A stretch of 64,000 bases of DNA from Gordionus sp. m RMFG-2023 (taxonomy: Eukaryota; Nematomorpha; Gordioida; Chordodea; Parachordodidae). The position numbers and the translations under genes are program-made. The stretch covers positions 24,290,869-24,354,868 of the forward strand of contig NC_088779.1 of assembly GCF_954871325.1 (NCBI RefSeq). Direction: 5' to 3'. Below the pieces are notes generated by a model. That model was not told where the DNA came from and made no database searches. It saw nothing but the letters and a program-made list of their open reading frames with translations. This document shows, one piece after another, positions 1 to 11,633 of the stretch (positions are counted from its first letter, which is position 1; each line of letters opens with the position of its first letter).

Positions 1-747
1 TACAAATAAATTTTATAAATTACTAGAGGAATTGCAATATTACAATCATTTTTATTTCTCAAAACTGTGCCAGTAGAATGATGCAATAGTTGATATGAAA
101 TTGCATCATAAATTACCAAACATCGATTTGGAGGATCATAAGGAATTTTACCACTTGTCTTTCTGTAAAGAAGAGTCATCAAGGAATCAATCTTATCTTT
201 TACTCTTCTTTTTCTATTTCATTAATTATAAATTAATTTTAAGATTTTTTTTACTTATGTAATTCTAATATTGGCTTTATATTTAAATTCGAAGCTAATA
301 ATCCATTGATAAGTACAAAATCAGATTTTAATATATTCCCCTTGTTGTATATTTCTCTAAATGCATCTCCAAGTGTTTGACAGCTTTCAGAGGTGTACAA
401 AGTAATTGTTAATTTTTTTAACTTTGAAAGCCATTTATTGTTACTAAACTGTTAATAGAACGTATATTATCCAATATAATTATACTTAAGATAAAGTTTT
501 AATTTTTCACTATATATAGAGGAAATCAAATATATTTCTTCTATTCCAGATGATATCAAAATTTCAATTGTATAATCTATACAAGGAATGTTTACTAAAG
601 GAAGTAAAGCCTACACATATCTTAAGAAATATAAAATTTAAATTTTTATACCATATGTTCATAAATCGTAAGGGGGCTAAAATTATTAGTAAAAGCATCA
701 ATATAAACTAGAGCTTGTCTAACGTCTTGCCTTTGAATATTGCTCAT
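1..747 (-). CDS. EIF2B5: eIF2B epsilon subunit (EIF2B5) homologue, 5' part, four exons, runs off the left edge
   Basis: eIF2B epsilon is the catalytic subunit of the cytosolic complex that recharges eIF2 with GTP for translation initiation. Four minus-strand exons join in phase: 747-652, 610-486, 443-255 and 213 to about 24 or beyond the edge. The start ATG at 747 opens a short N-terminus with VRQALVYIDAF. Exon 2 has ALLPLVNIPCIDYTIEIL, matching the family's ALLPLANVALIDYTLEFL at the start of the nucleotidyltransferase-like domain. Exon 3 has TSESCQTLGDAFREI and SDFVLINGLLASNLNIKPIL (family: SDFVLVSGDVVSNINLLPIL). Exon 4 has KRRVKDKIDSLMTLLYRK (family: LRREKDKNAVMTMVFK). Phases (0, 2, 2) agree at each junction. 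The C-terminal catalytic HEAT/W2 domain lies outside the window. The residue pattern is seen directly; the identity is from family knowledge and is strong. Confidence 0.88.
24..213 (-). CDS. EIF2B5: EIF2B5 exon 4 (3' end near or beyond the window edge)
   Basis: Starts after AATAG in phase with exon 3 and encodes RRVKDKIDSLMTLLY, then DPPNRCLVIYDAISYQLLHH, equivalent to the VVVAVDSTTNRVLHF block. A donor CTA|GTAATT at position 23 is possible. The frame also stays open to the edge, so the 3' limit is uncertain. Confidence 0.75.
255..443 (-). CDS. EIF2B5: EIF2B5 exon 3
   Basis: Acceptor TTTAG|T and donor AA|GTAAAA. It carries the TSESCQTLGDAFREI and SDFVLINGLLASN blocks of the nucleotidyltransferase core and ends in ILELHK, equivalent to the conserved LEQHK. 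Confidence 0.87.
486..610 (-). CDS. EIF2B5: EIF2B5 exon 2
   Basis: Acceptor GTGTAG|GCT and donor AA|GTATAA. It encodes the ALLPL...IDYTIE...GIEEIYL strand-helix unit that begins the sugar-nucleotidyltransferase fold. The exon ends two bases into a codon, which the next exon completes. Confidence 0.85.
652..747 (-). CDS. EIF2B5: EIF2B5 exon 1
   Basis: Thirty-two codons from the first ATG, ending ATG|GTATAA in phase 0. The family's long poorly conserved N-terminal extension is absent, so the protein begins close to the nucleotidyltransferase domain. An upstream non-coding exon cannot be excluded. Confidence 0.8.
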
Positions 748-1130
748 ATTATCAAAATTTTTAAAGAAATAATAAATGCATGTATGCCTAAAAAATACTC
801 ACAGCTGATACTCTCAATTGAGAGTGAATTTTTTACAACAGGAGCCCGAATTAAAAAACTCGACAAGAACCCGAGTAGATTTTTTAAAATTTGATTGTGA
901 ATATTATAATATCCAAAAAACAATTAAAAATATGTGTATTATCTTGATTACCTTAAATAAAATTTATTTGACCGCCATAATATAATCAATATTTATATTA
1001 ACTTGATTTATTTAAACCTTTTATTTAGTTTAAATATTGAAAAACTGGAACACAATCAAATATAATTGGGTATATATAAAAATAATGTGTATATTATAAT
1101 GAATATATTATCAAGATATATCAATATATT
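748..1130. other. Upstream region of EIF2B5, no gene seen
   Basis: AT-rich sequence that should contain the EIF2B5 promoter and 5' leader. I see no clear TATA or initiator arrangement that stands out from the background and no coding exon. Confidence 0.4.
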
Positions 1131-1300
1131 TATCGATAGTATCACATGGTGAATAATTGAGATATATAAATAATGAGGAGTCGAGTTTGTCAGACTTTAA
1201 ATAAGTTTTCCTCTCTTCAAATGTTATACCAGCCGCTGAAAGCGTTCTTTCACTTTAACTGAGAAAGTAGGGATACCCAGTAATTGAAGAAAACACTTAC
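1130..1300 (-). mobile_element. hAT transposase C-terminal remnant
   Basis: The minus strand encodes SERTLSAAGITFEERKTYL followed by DKLDSSLFIYLN, the dimerisation motif at the C-terminus of hAT transposases (family pattern SERxFSxAG...R..L.p...d.LlFl). Just upstream the match continues in a different frame, so this is a decayed fragment of a DNA transposon. No terminal repeats were found around it. Confidence 0.65.
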
Positions 1301-1652
1301 CCCTCAATTTAGATTTGTTAAACCATATTAAATTATAAAAATTTGAGACTATTTAATTAATTAGATATTAGGCAATTTTATTTTATTAATATGATGTAAA
1401 AAGGGTATCGTCCCTCTAATTCGTATGAAAATTTAGGAAATAGGTTTTTTGTCGTATTGCAAATAGTTCGTTCCCAAAAAAAAGCCAATTTGCAATAGTT
1501 CGTTCCCAAAGTAGTTTGTTCCCAAAATAATTATGAAAATCCAAGAGATTAAAGCTAAATCGATCAATAAGAAAATTGTAAAGTATATATTATTTAATTT
1601 GCATATAATAATTAATTTTTTTAGAAAACTAGGCAAAACAAAGAGTGCATAT

Positions 1653-2460
1653 AAACAAAGCTATTATTCAAATTCTAATAATCAAATGGTTCAATATAGT
1701 TTGATTAAATCAAAATACAACAATAATATTATCTATTCTAACAAAATTTTAATTCAATTTATACATTATCATGCAAAAAAAAGAGATTGCATTTTTATAT
1801 ATTAATTAAAATTTTTATTATGAGATATTTCATATAAATTTTAATAATGTTATATCAAAGATATATTTATAATAAAGAGTTTGCTAAAATATTGTAAATT
1901 ATCTGCTATTTATATCATTTTTAAACAAAGCTATTATTCAAATTCTAATAATCAAATGGTTCAATATAGTTTGATCAAATCAAAATACAACAATAATATT
2001 ATCTATTCTAACAAAAATTTAATTCAATTTATACATTATCATGCAAAAAAAAGAAATTGCATTTTTATATATTAACTAAAAATTTTATTATGAGATATTT
2101 CATATAAATTTTAATAATGTTATATCAAAGATATATTTATAATAAAGAGTTTGCTAAAATATTGTAAATTATCTGCTATTTATATCATTTTTAAACAAAG
2201 CTATTATACAAATTCTAATAATCAAATGGTTCAATATAGTTTGATCAAATCAAAATACAACAATAATATTATCTATTCTAACAAAAATTTAATTCAATTT
2301 ATACATTATCATGCAAAAAAAAAGACTTTGCATTTTTATATATTAATTAAAAATTTTATTATGAGATATTTCATATAAATTTTAATGATGTTATATCAAA
2401 GATATATTTATAATACAATTGTGCTGTCTATTATATATTAATGGATCTAGAGCATTAAGA
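1653..2460. repeat. Three-copy 270-bp tandem repeat
   Basis: The unit beginning AAACAAAGCTATTATTC recurs at 1653, 1923 and 2193, a period of 270 bp with very few differences. A partial fourth start of the unit's second half (GAGTTTGCTAAAATATTG) lies near 2457. The open frames it creates are repeated by the array and are not taken as genes. Confidence 0.85.
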
Positions 2461-2872
2461 GTTTGCTAAAATATTGTAAATTATCTGCTATTTATTTTTT
2501 AATATATACTGTTCTTGTATTAATATAAATATTAATTACCATTTAGCCATAACGTTTCAAAATTATACAATTTTATATCGCTTCAAATATATTTGTGGCC
2601 ATTTTAGGTCATTTGACGTTTTTTCACAAATGTTCATACGATCTAGTGGACCCTAACCGTAAAAAGTATGTAAAAATAACACAAAAATATAAAAACAAAA
2701 TAGTTTGAAAAACAGATGACGTAAAATAATAACTGAAAATGATTTGCTATATTGATTGAAATTTTAATGATGAAATATGTTAGGTAAAAAAAAGACATGT
2801 TATTCTAATTGGCATTATATAAAATGATTATTTAGAACGTTTATATTTATTTATCTGGTCGGGTCGGACACA
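2461..2872. other. AT-rich spacer, no gene seen
   Basis: It contains one copy, near 2570-2605, of a short motif (cgcttcaaatatatttgtggccatt) that recurs in inverted orientation at 57225-57395. Nothing else is recognised. Confidence 0.35.
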
Positions 2873-3271
2873 TCGATATTTTGTGAATATAAAGGATTTA
2901 TTTTTTAGATAATAATTTCAATTAATACCTCCATTATTGACAATGAATTCATTATTATAGCATGATGAGCTTGCTGAAATATCTAAACCTTTTATATTAC
3001 ATTTAAAAGTATAGCATAAAGTTATTTGGAAAATAATGTGCTGATTGTTTGCAATATATAGATTTGGTCTATGAATTGTATTATAATAGTTCTATAATAA
3101 AAGTATTAATTTTTACAGCAATAAATTTCCGATTTAATTTCAAAATTTAATAAATAACCCTCAAAAATTTTTATCCTACCCCCATAGAAGCCACTTAACC
3201 CCTAACCCCACTATAAAAATTAGGATGCAAACTGTTCCTAACCCCTCCCCATCCCGCTCATGTAGACGCTG
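2873..3271 (-). mobile_element. Truncated CAGCGTCT-family hAT-like MITE, inverted
   Basis: This is the reverse complement of most of the elements at 4878-5448 and 31286-31847. It includes the G-rich terminal region and ends AGACGCTG at 3271. The other terminus is missing at about 2873, so it is a truncated copy. Confidence 0.7.
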
Positions 3272-3811
3272 ACTTTCGTACCTGAAGAGAAAATTTTAAA
3301 AAAATAAAACATTTTATAAACAAAAAACCTAATGGAGGATGCTAGAGTTAGAAAAATATTTCCCAACAAGAGTCATATGCTTTCTTTGCTACCCAATGTG
3401 TTTTGGTGCCTATTTTATTGATTACTTTTGGTTGTTCGCTTAGATATTATTTTGCTCAAACTGTCCTTGGAGAATAATTTTTATTAAATTCAAATAAAAA
3501 AATAATAACACGATTCATCCTGAGTCTTACAATCTAAAGTTAAACAAATGCGCCGATGTTATCAAACAAGACCAGATTATTGCGCCTAATAAAAATATAA
3601 TGAATTAAACAAAAAAATATATATACCAAAATAATAAAAAAACACCATTCATGACAATTACCACCTTACAAACGTTTAAAACTTATGATAATAAAAAAAA
3701 TTAATTTTTTTATAAAAATTTTATAGACCTTTCTATTTTATAAATTAGATATATTTTAAAGCTCAACTTCATTTGGGATGCGAGATTGAGAAAAAAATAA
3801 TAATAACCTGG

Positions 3812-4620
3812 CAGGGATCCAAACCGAACCTGAACTGAACGTTAAACCAACCGTTATTTTTTATCGAACCTAAACCGCTAAAAAAATTCCAGCCGAACCT
3901 GAACCGAACCGCTAAAATGCCTCTGAACCGGTTCGAGTCTCATGATTTTATTATAAAATAATATGTAAGTTATTATTAGATTTCAATTATATTCGAATTA
4001 TTTTAAAGATTATCATCGATCACATTTGATTGATAAGTGTCGGTCATAATTTTTATAAACTTTAATATAATGTCATTTTACAACATTTTTTAAATATTTT
4101 AAGCTTATAAATTATAATGGAGAAAAATTAAATCCAAAATATTACTATAAATGACATATCAAATCTGATATCATATTGGCAGTGCCGGCTACCCAAGTTA
4201 GTGTGAAAGATGTTTCAACAATTAAATTGCTATCTCATTATAGATGTAATTTGAGTGAGCTGAATTTTGAAAATATATTAATTGGCTTAATAAAAAAAAT
4301 TTAAGTAAAAAAAGGAAAATATTGCTCATATTAAAATTAATCATTGATATATATTTTTATATTTATAAATTAAATATTATTTTATAATGTGCAATTAATA
4401 AAAATGAAGGTTTTATATATGTTATTTAAATTAATGATAAAATAAAAAAAATAATTTCCCTATACATAATTCGAATGTAGGTTTGAATACAAAAGCGTTC
4501 AAACAGGTTTTTAGAGGTTCGAACCGAACCGATATTTTAATTTTTTACGAACTGAACCTGAACCTCGAACCGTTATTTTTATTCGAACCGAATCGATATT
4601 CGTTTCGGTTTGGATCCCTG
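3812..4620. mobile_element. hAT-like non-autonomous element with CAGGGATCCAAACCGAA termini
   Basis: It begins CAGGGATCCAAACCGAAC and ends TTCGGTTTGGATCCCTG, inverted termini of about 17 bp. The flanks share AACCTGG (3805-3811 and 4621-4627), a 7/8 match to a hAT-type 8-bp duplication. The subterminal zones are dense in GAACCGAACC motifs. No transposase frame remains. Confidence 0.7.
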
Positions 4621-4877
4621 AACCTGGTTATATTAAATTTGAAAAATATTCTAGATTTTTAAAAAAAAAGTTACATTAGATATGATCCCTAATGTAATGC
4701 CCTAATATTAAAGTTGCCGCATTTTCTTTTAAATTGTAAGAGTTCAAATGTGCATTTTTGCTTCAAAGTCAATATATTGATTGATACGAATTCTGAAAGC
4801 CTTGCATAAACATAGTATAGTATAGCATAATACTATTTATCACTCAGGGGTTGGCTACTATCAATTTGTAATATATG

Positions 4878-5448
4878 CAGCGTCTACATGAGCGGGAGGG
4901 GTAGGAACAGTTTGCATCCTATTTTTTTGAGGGGGTAGGGGGTTAGCTGCTTTAATGGGGGTAGGATAAATTTTTTGGGGGGTTATCTATTAAATTTTGA
5001 GATTAAATAGGACAAAATTTATTGCTGTAAAAATTATACTTTTATTATAGTATTATTATAATATAATTCATCGACCAAATCTATATATTGCAAACAATCA
5101 TACACATTGTTTTCCAAATAAACTATCCTTTTAAATGTAATTTAAAAGGTTTAGATATTTTAGCAAGCTTATATTGCCATAATAATTAATTCATTGTAAA
5201 TAATGGAGGTTTTAATTGAATTTATTATCTAAAAAAAAATTCTTTATATTCACAATAGATAGTTGTTAGTAGAGATAGATTAATTTAAGTTATCCTTTAT
5301 AAATTCTTTGAAAAGAGTATCAATAAATAAATAGGTAAAAACAATTAGAAAAAGACACCGCCGCCGAAGGCGGCGAATTTTTAGGGGGTTAGTCTAAGGT
5401 TTTTGAAGGGGGTTTACATCCAGTGAAAATCCTGTCATATTGACGCTG
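4878..5448 (+). mobile_element. CAGCGTCT-family hAT-like MITE, complete copy with 8-bp TSD
   Basis: The termini are CAGCGTCTACATGA and its imperfect inverse TCATATTGACGCTG. The flanks are a perfect 8-bp duplication AATATATG (4870-4877 and 5449-5456). The interior is AT-rich with runs of G near both ends and no coding capacity. It is the same family as 31286-31847. Confidence 0.88.
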
Positions 5449-6290
5449 AATATATGTCTCTCTGTCATAGCTACCAAATATTTCACAATAATACGATGCC
5501 CAGGCTAAATACAGACGAGCCCGAAAATTATTAAAGGGGCTATACCGCAATTTTTTTTAAAACTAGGAACTGGTGAGAAAAAATTAAAAAGGGCCTGCGA
5601 GATTATATAAAAGTATTGTGTTCAAAAAATAGGGTTTATTTACTTGTTTTAAATTTATTTTACAAATATTTTTACTATATTTTTATGCTTTTTTTATGAA
5701 CAAATTAGATGTAGGAGCAGCAGTGACTGGAAGCCCGGTCTGAACCGGGAATGACGATTTTATTACGGCCTGATTCTGTAGGAGATATATTTTACGGGCT
5801 GGGTCGGGTAAAAATGATTACGAATCGAAAAGTAGATATAAAATTTTTATCGGCCGGTTTGGATCGACCTATAGTATAAATATTAAAATTTTCGGTTTAA
5901 AAATGAATTAACTTATGAACTTATAACATCGATTTGATTTGAAAAATAAATTATTAGTTTAAACAGATTCATTTATGAGATCCACTATAGGCGCCGACTC
6001 AAGAAACAGGGCCATCTGTTTAAACCACCTTTAACAAAAATTTATAATAATCGATATGTAATACAAATTATTATAATTACAAATATTTTATTTTATTTTT
6101 TTTTTAAAAAAATCACATTTAAAAAAAAATATATATCAAATGTTTTACAATATTGTAACTATATAGCGTTATAAAATATATATTAATTTGATAATTCAAT
6201 ATATTATGATGATAGGAAAAATATAAAGAAAGAAGATTAAATATAAAAGTAAAACAAAACATCAATCTAATTATCAATGTTTATGTTATG
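5449..6290. other. AT-rich region with a GC-rich interspersed patch
   Basis: The patch at 5715-5880 has CCGG-rich motifs like the subterminal zones of the hAT-like elements elsewhere in the window, but I could not define both ends. No gene is recognised. Confidence 0.3.
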
Positions 6291-6294
6291 AATA

Positions 6295-6400
6295 TATGAA
6301 CGCTGCTTTAAGAAACGCAACAATTTTTCCTTCTTGACTTTTTCCAATCCAACCAAAAAGAGTGGTTTTGGGGGGAATTCGTGATATTCTTTGTCGAACT
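6295..6400 (-). other. Exon-like island, product not recognised
   Basis: A GC-richer island with an uninterrupted minus-strand reading (SRIPPKTTLFGWIGKSQ, then EGKIVAFLKAAF). It could be a terminal exon of a host gene, but no family match or secure splice sites were found. Confidence 0.25.
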
Positions 6401-6599
6401 TTTGTTTTATTTAATTTTATTATTTTTCTAAATTTTTTTTTGTTAGAGTAAATTTGGAATATTTTAATAATTATTATTTATTTATATTATTCTTAACGAA
6501 GATGTATAAATATTTTCATTATTTATAAATCAGTAATTTAATAAAATAGATAAGGTAGTAAATTTTTCTTATATATATTTTAAAAACGAAATATTTATA

Positions 6600-6960
6600 A
6601 TGTTAGTGTCAATATGTTTTTCTTTAGGCTGGCTGCAGTGAGATCTAATCCGTTACAATTTAACATTGATTTAAAAAGTTTCTTCGTTAAATCGTGATGG
6701 ATCGGTTTACAGGAAATGTATTCCAACATGTGCAGAATATTTTATTCTAATGACATTAATAGTAAAATAGACTGGTGATTTACTCATTTAAAATGCCTTA
6801 AAAATGGTACATATACATTTTTAAGTCCGCCATCACACATTTAGACAAAGCGTTAAAGACATTTAGACAAAACATCTTCATTGCGTTTCCTGTCGACGAT
6901 GGCATAGACTACTACAGGTGACTTCAATGGACGTACATGTTCTAATAAATGAATCGTTAA
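6600..6960. other. Exon-like or repeat-derived island, strand ambiguous
   Basis: Short readings look protein-like on both strands. The plus strand has a good CAG|GTGACT donor near 6920; the minus strand has SPVVVYAIVDRKRNEDVL. The left part (6604-6725) shares GTTAGTGTCAAT and AGGAAATGTAT with the repeat at 37917-38117, so at least part is repeat-derived. No product is assigned. Confidence 0.2.
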
Positions 6961-7098
6961 TCAAGTATTAAAAACTGTCATACTCTCTCCAATTAAGCTT
7001 ATTTTAATTTACATTATTTTGTTTCCAAAGATCTATTTTTTTTATAATATAAATGACTTAAAATTTGATTGGCACTTGTGCGAAATACTAAAAGAAAG

Positions 7099-7247
7099 TA
7101 GTGTTGTTAAACGGCTAACTAAATATTTTATTCAGATAAATATTAAGCAAGCCAGAAGATTTAGGTCATGGGCACAAATTTTTGGACAACTATTAGAAAA
7201 ATTTCGAGGTTGAGTTAGTCATTTTTAAAATATTTTTAACACACACT
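7099..7247 (+). mobile_element. Decayed TAGTGTTGTTAAACGG-family hAT-like MITE
   Basis: It starts TAGTGTTGTTAAACGGCTAAC. It keeps the internal order seen in the copies at 16530 and 38680 and ends with a diverged TTAACACACAC. No clear target duplication remains, so this is an old copy. Confidence 0.6.
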
Positions 7248-7997
7248 GAAATATATTTCCTGGTAAAATGAGATTTTTAATTTTTTTAAAAAACATAAGA
7301 CACTGATAGAAAAAAAAACGCATTGACAATAATATATTAAATAGTTTATTAAATTAGGAGAGAAAAAAATATTATTATGCTTATTTTATTTTATTTTTAA
7401 TCAAACCACTAAGTTTTTTCTCTTTTTTTACTTCATTTAGATTAAATTTCCAAAATTATTTTATAAAAGGAAAACTTTAAAAAAATATTTAGATAAACAT
7501 TCAAAGGATGTTATGAGAAATGAGAAATAAGTATAAGAAAATAAGATTAACAAGTAGAAAAAAAAATCAAATTTCTTTTATTCTCTGGTAAAATTTAACA
7601 AAAAATAATTTTTTTCCATTATTATTTTATAAAAAAAAACTTAGCATTTTGATTCTCATGTTTAGAATTTTAATAAATAAGATCCTTAATTAATTTTGGG
7701 TGGAAAAACATTTATTATTTTTTTAATACTTTCATGATATTTTTTTTCAACGTAAAATACCTAGAGGGTTTAAGGTTCAATTTTGAGCAAATCTGTAAAA
7801 AAATATTAATTAATTAATAATATATAAATTTAATGCATAAAACACGATATTTGGATTTGAATATTAGTTCCAAACTGACCGAATAAAGTTTAGTTTATTT
7901 ATTATTATTATAACTAGTGAAGATCAAATCCGAATATTTGGTCAGATGAAAGGCCTCACCCCAATCTTCTCGTTATTAAGTCCGGGTTCGATATAGG

Positions 7998-8158
7998 TAG
8001 TGTTGTTAAGCTGCCCGATTAAGATTTTAGCCAAAATAATAATATGTAAACCTATCTGGCCATCTACTAGAAAAATCTTCAGGATTACAATTATATAATT
8101 ATTAACTAAAATCTTATTTTTTAAAAATCGACTTAAATCGGGCCGTTTTACAACACTA
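7998..8158 (+). mobile_element. TAGTGTTGTTAA-family hAT-like MITE with perfect 8-bp TSD
   Basis: The termini are TAGTGTTGTTAAG and TTACAACACTA. The perfect 8-bp duplication GATATAGG flanks it (7990-7997 and 8159-8166). At 161 bp with no coding capacity, it fixes this family's ends and duplication length. Confidence 0.85.
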
Positions 8159-8405
8159 GATATAGGACCGGATAGTCTTTACCAAGTTTTAATTTATAAA
8201 CCATGTGGGTTCTAGAAAAGTTCGAGTAAACATTAAAAATAAACAATAAATAAATCCTCAAAAAATGAATCATAACGACAATTTAAAACGATTATATAAA
8301 TAATTTGAAACCAAAACTAGTTTCATAATAAGTTACTCGAAATTTTTTAAAAATTCGTCCCAGTGTCGAAAGTTCTACGTTTTGGTCTCAAATTATAAAT
8401 AAGTA

Positions 8406-8690
8406 TTATTTTTTTTTCAAAAAAAGGGAACTAACTTCGCGTTCTGGTGCTGTTAAAATATGGGTTTCTTCGTTTTCCAATTTATTATTAAAACTATCAG
8501 AAGACGAAGGATAATCAAAATTATTGGACAGGTGACAGTCATTAAAAATGTTGTTGGATTGGCAACTACTACTCCCCAAAAAAGCGGGATTCTCTTCTCT
8601 GTTTTTGGAGAGGATAAATAGATTAATTTTGGAAATATCTTTTTTAAAAGTATTATCCAATTTAAACTTATATAACCTTAAGGCTGTGAG
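8406..8690 (-). other. Candidate coding exon, product not recognised
   Basis: A GC-richer stretch reads open on the minus strand for about 90 codons, from FKLDNTFKKDISKINLF to a TAA stop at its low-coordinate end. A possible acceptor TATATAAG lies just upstream. The product is polar and rich in Ser and Asn with no recognised domain. It may be the last exon of a gene that includes the islands at 9.0-9.7 kb. Confidence 0.3.
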
Positions 8691-9019
8691 TCCTATATTG
8701 TCTTAATATTTGTTCTAAATTATAAACAGAACATTCTATTTAGAAAAGTAGCTAACTAAAAAAATTATTATTTAAAAATTTTGACATAAGAAGATTGATA
8801 TCTTTATAATGAATATGTCTACTTATTATAACTTTTCTTTAGTTTAAGAATAGATCCATTTACAATTCTAAAAAGAAAGATTGCAGCCTAATAATTATAA
8901 ATAAAAAAAATTTTTCGACATTCAATGTCACCCAAAATTAATTTTAATAATTCATAACATGGGGGAGAGGGAGGGCTGCCATTTTATACTGTTTAAAAAA
9001 CGTTTAGCTCATGTTAGAA

Positions 9020-9442
9020 ATATTTATCTTGAACAATATTGATTATTATAGATTTCTGAATTCGCAAAAATTTATAAAAAATCTTCAAAAAAAAAAAAAT
9101 AAAGAAATAACTTGATGGTATTTTTGCAGGATGAGTCATCATCGGGGTTCGAAAAAACTTCCGACTATAATTTAAATAGGGAAACCAAATCATTAGTATT
9201 TTGATATAGATTCTAGAATTTACTTTAATACTGATTTTGGAGTTACTTTCGCCTAGCATTTTGGCTATGCCCACAAATTTCTCTCTCATCGGTTTCAGAT
9301 ATTCTGACATATATTTGTCCGCATCTTAACAAGATACAAAAATTAAAGTAAAATAATACAATATTTACAATAATATTTTTTAAAAGAAAGCACTTTCCTT
9401 CATCTTGGATTTGCATCTTGAATAATTCGACGAAAGCCATAT
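9020..9442 (-). other. Candidate exon cluster, product not recognised
   Basis: Two islands separated by AT-rich DNA look coding on the minus strand. One (9449-9400) reads MAFVELFKMQIQDEGK. The other (about 9325-9243) follows an acceptor TTGTTAAG and reads either ADKYMSEYLKPMREKF plus VGIAKMLGE or a second open frame, ending at a good donor GTAACT. I could not settle the frame by splice phase and recognise no family. Confidence 0.3.
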
Positions 9443-9674
9443 GCTGCATTTATGGTCAGCACGATTCGCGAAATTAATCGCTAACGATATCACAGCTGAT
9501 CCATTACAGCGATAATACTTTTTGAAATATACGTAAACAGCTGTAGCAATTTCCTAATCATTTTCACTCAGTATTTATAAATTATACCTATTAACTGCTT
9601 GATTATGCTAATTATGTAGCAAAAAATTTCGCATCGCTTGAGTGAATCGCGCTTACTATAAATGCAGCCATATC
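9443..9674. mobile_element. GCTGCATTTAT-family MITE
   Basis: Inverted termini GCTGCATTTATGGTCAGC and the inverse of GCTGCATTTATAGTAAGC enclose 230 bp. CATAT is repeated on both flanks. A related copy ends at 58065. The unoccupied site would join the coding-like islands on either side in one open frame, suggesting insertion into an exon. Confidence 0.6.
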
Positions 9675-11101
9675 CGAAGCAATCGCGTGTTGGAGAAATT
9701 GAGAGTTTATAGTCAGTATAAAAAATAATATAATAGTTATAGATTATACGGATACGTTTTTAAATATATTTTATAAACTTATTATTTTAAAATACGGGAA
9801 TTAGTAGGAATTAACACAGGCTAGTTAAGCAGACTATAAAAAATAAAAGCGATATTTTGGAACGTTCGAATTTTGGCTTCCTTATCTTTTTAACATTATG
9901 CTCTCTAACGTTCTGGTATGGTCTTAGTCTTACCCTGCATTCACAGTTAGCATGAATTCGCGCACAAGTTAACAAAAATGAACGTTAAAATTTTATCGCA
10001 CTTTACCTCGTTTTAAAGTAAGGTGTTAGAAGTAGGGTTGGCCAATAAAAAATTAATATTTTTAATAAAATTTTATTTACTAAATTTCAACTTAATATAA
10101 GTAAAGAAAAAGACATAATTATTTTAAAATTAAATAAACTTCATAAAATACTAAATTGTACTAGTAATCATTACTTATTAGATAAAAAAATTACTTGATT
10201 TTGTTTGTCATTGTTTAAATTTTTGACATAATTAATTGAGAATCATATAATTCTCAATGTAGTAAGAAATATTTAATATTCTAAAAAAATTAGTTTTTTA
10301 AATTCAGGGTTGTGAACCCTCTTTCTAAAAAAGAGGGCTTGGGTTCAGGGCTTCAGTCTAGAAAAATAGACTTATAAATTTAGTAAAAATAAAAAAGAAA
10401 ACTCAGGTTTTAAAATATTTTATTATAATTAGCATTTACGATAAAAATAATACTAAGCAAAGATTTTTGGATAATTTTAAAGAAAAGAAAAACTTTTAGA
10501 TCTAGCAGATGCTTATTAAATCCGCACAATAGTAGAATGTAGAACACGTGAAAGTAAAATAAAGCATTTGTGCTTTCATCTTTTATTGACTTAATTGGAA
10601 AGAGCAGCTAAATAGGTATTGATAATGTTGATTAATCCAATGCCCGACGAAGATACATTAGCAAATAAATCGTCATGACACATTCATTTTTGATAATTTT
10701 TCTCTTAAAAAAAGTTTAGAAAATCAAATATCACATTGTCCTCAAGTGAGATAACAATTATTTAGTAAGGCAAAACTTATAAAATAAATAATGCATATAT
10801 TTTTCATATTTTCACATGTCTTTTTTTTTGAAATGGTAATTTTCTGGATAAAGCAGCATAAAATATAGCGAAAGCTACTTTCTAAAAAAGGTAGTTAATA
10901 GGTCTTTACTTTTTTTTTGAAAAAAGATCAGTAGCGATAGCACGCTATATTTAAAAATAGCGTTTAACAAGACTAGTTAATATCACGAACATGAAATGAA
11001 AAGTTTCGGACACAGAAGGAAAATTGTGGAACGTGAAAGAAACAAAAACGGTGATTACAAAGAACGTTTCGAAAAATAATATTATAATTTAATTTTATTA
11101 T
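9675..11101. other. AT-rich region without a recognised gene
   Basis: It holds half of a CCCTGCATTCACAGTTAGC repeat (9932-9965; fuller copies near 36960 and 58630) and two short hairpins around 10305-10370. The 9675-9730 part may extend the exon-like island beyond the MITE. Nothing else is recognised. Confidence 0.35.
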
Positions 11102-11630
11102 TGTCCTATCTGGGGATGTTGACGCGATGCATATATTGTTTATTTATAAGTAGTATAGTTATCTCTGTAATATATTAGTGTCTCGCCGTCGTTTATTTAT
11201 ATAGGAATAATTATTATTTTTTTATAATATTATTTTGCAATGTTATTTTTTTAAGAAAAAATAATGTATATTTTTTTTTAATATAATCTAAATAGTGTAG
11301 AAAAAAATAAATAGATGATTATCTTTGATTCATTTTTTTTTTGAAAAAAGAGAAATAAATATTATTGAATATTATTGAGGTTTATTTTTTTGTTTAATTG
11401 ATTTTTCTTTAGTAAAAAAAACAAATTTGTTTAAAAAAAAAATTAATTACTTAATAAATTTGTTTTTCTCCTTGTGATAAAAGTATATTTAAAAAAGAAA
11501 AAGATTCGATTAATCTTGTTAGGTACAAAAGAAAAAGAAATTGAAAATTAAAATTGATAATATAAAGCTTATCGTTTTCGTTCCGAACCCCTGTCCCCTA
11601 TAAACTTTCCGTTTGTCAGTCTTTCTGATA
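11102..11630 (+). repeat. 5' LTR of the rearranged element
   Basis: It begins TGTCCTATCTGGGGATG and ends TTTCTGATA, matching the closing LTR at 14516-15028 apart from small indels and scattered substitutions. The bases AAT separate it from the TGG that starts the primer-complementary segment. Confidence 0.8.
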
Positions 11631-11633
11631 AAT

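Noticed and set aside
1533-2378. A repeated small-protein family
   Set aside because: The frames repeat only because of the 270-bp tandem array; composition is fully AT-driven and there is no domain.
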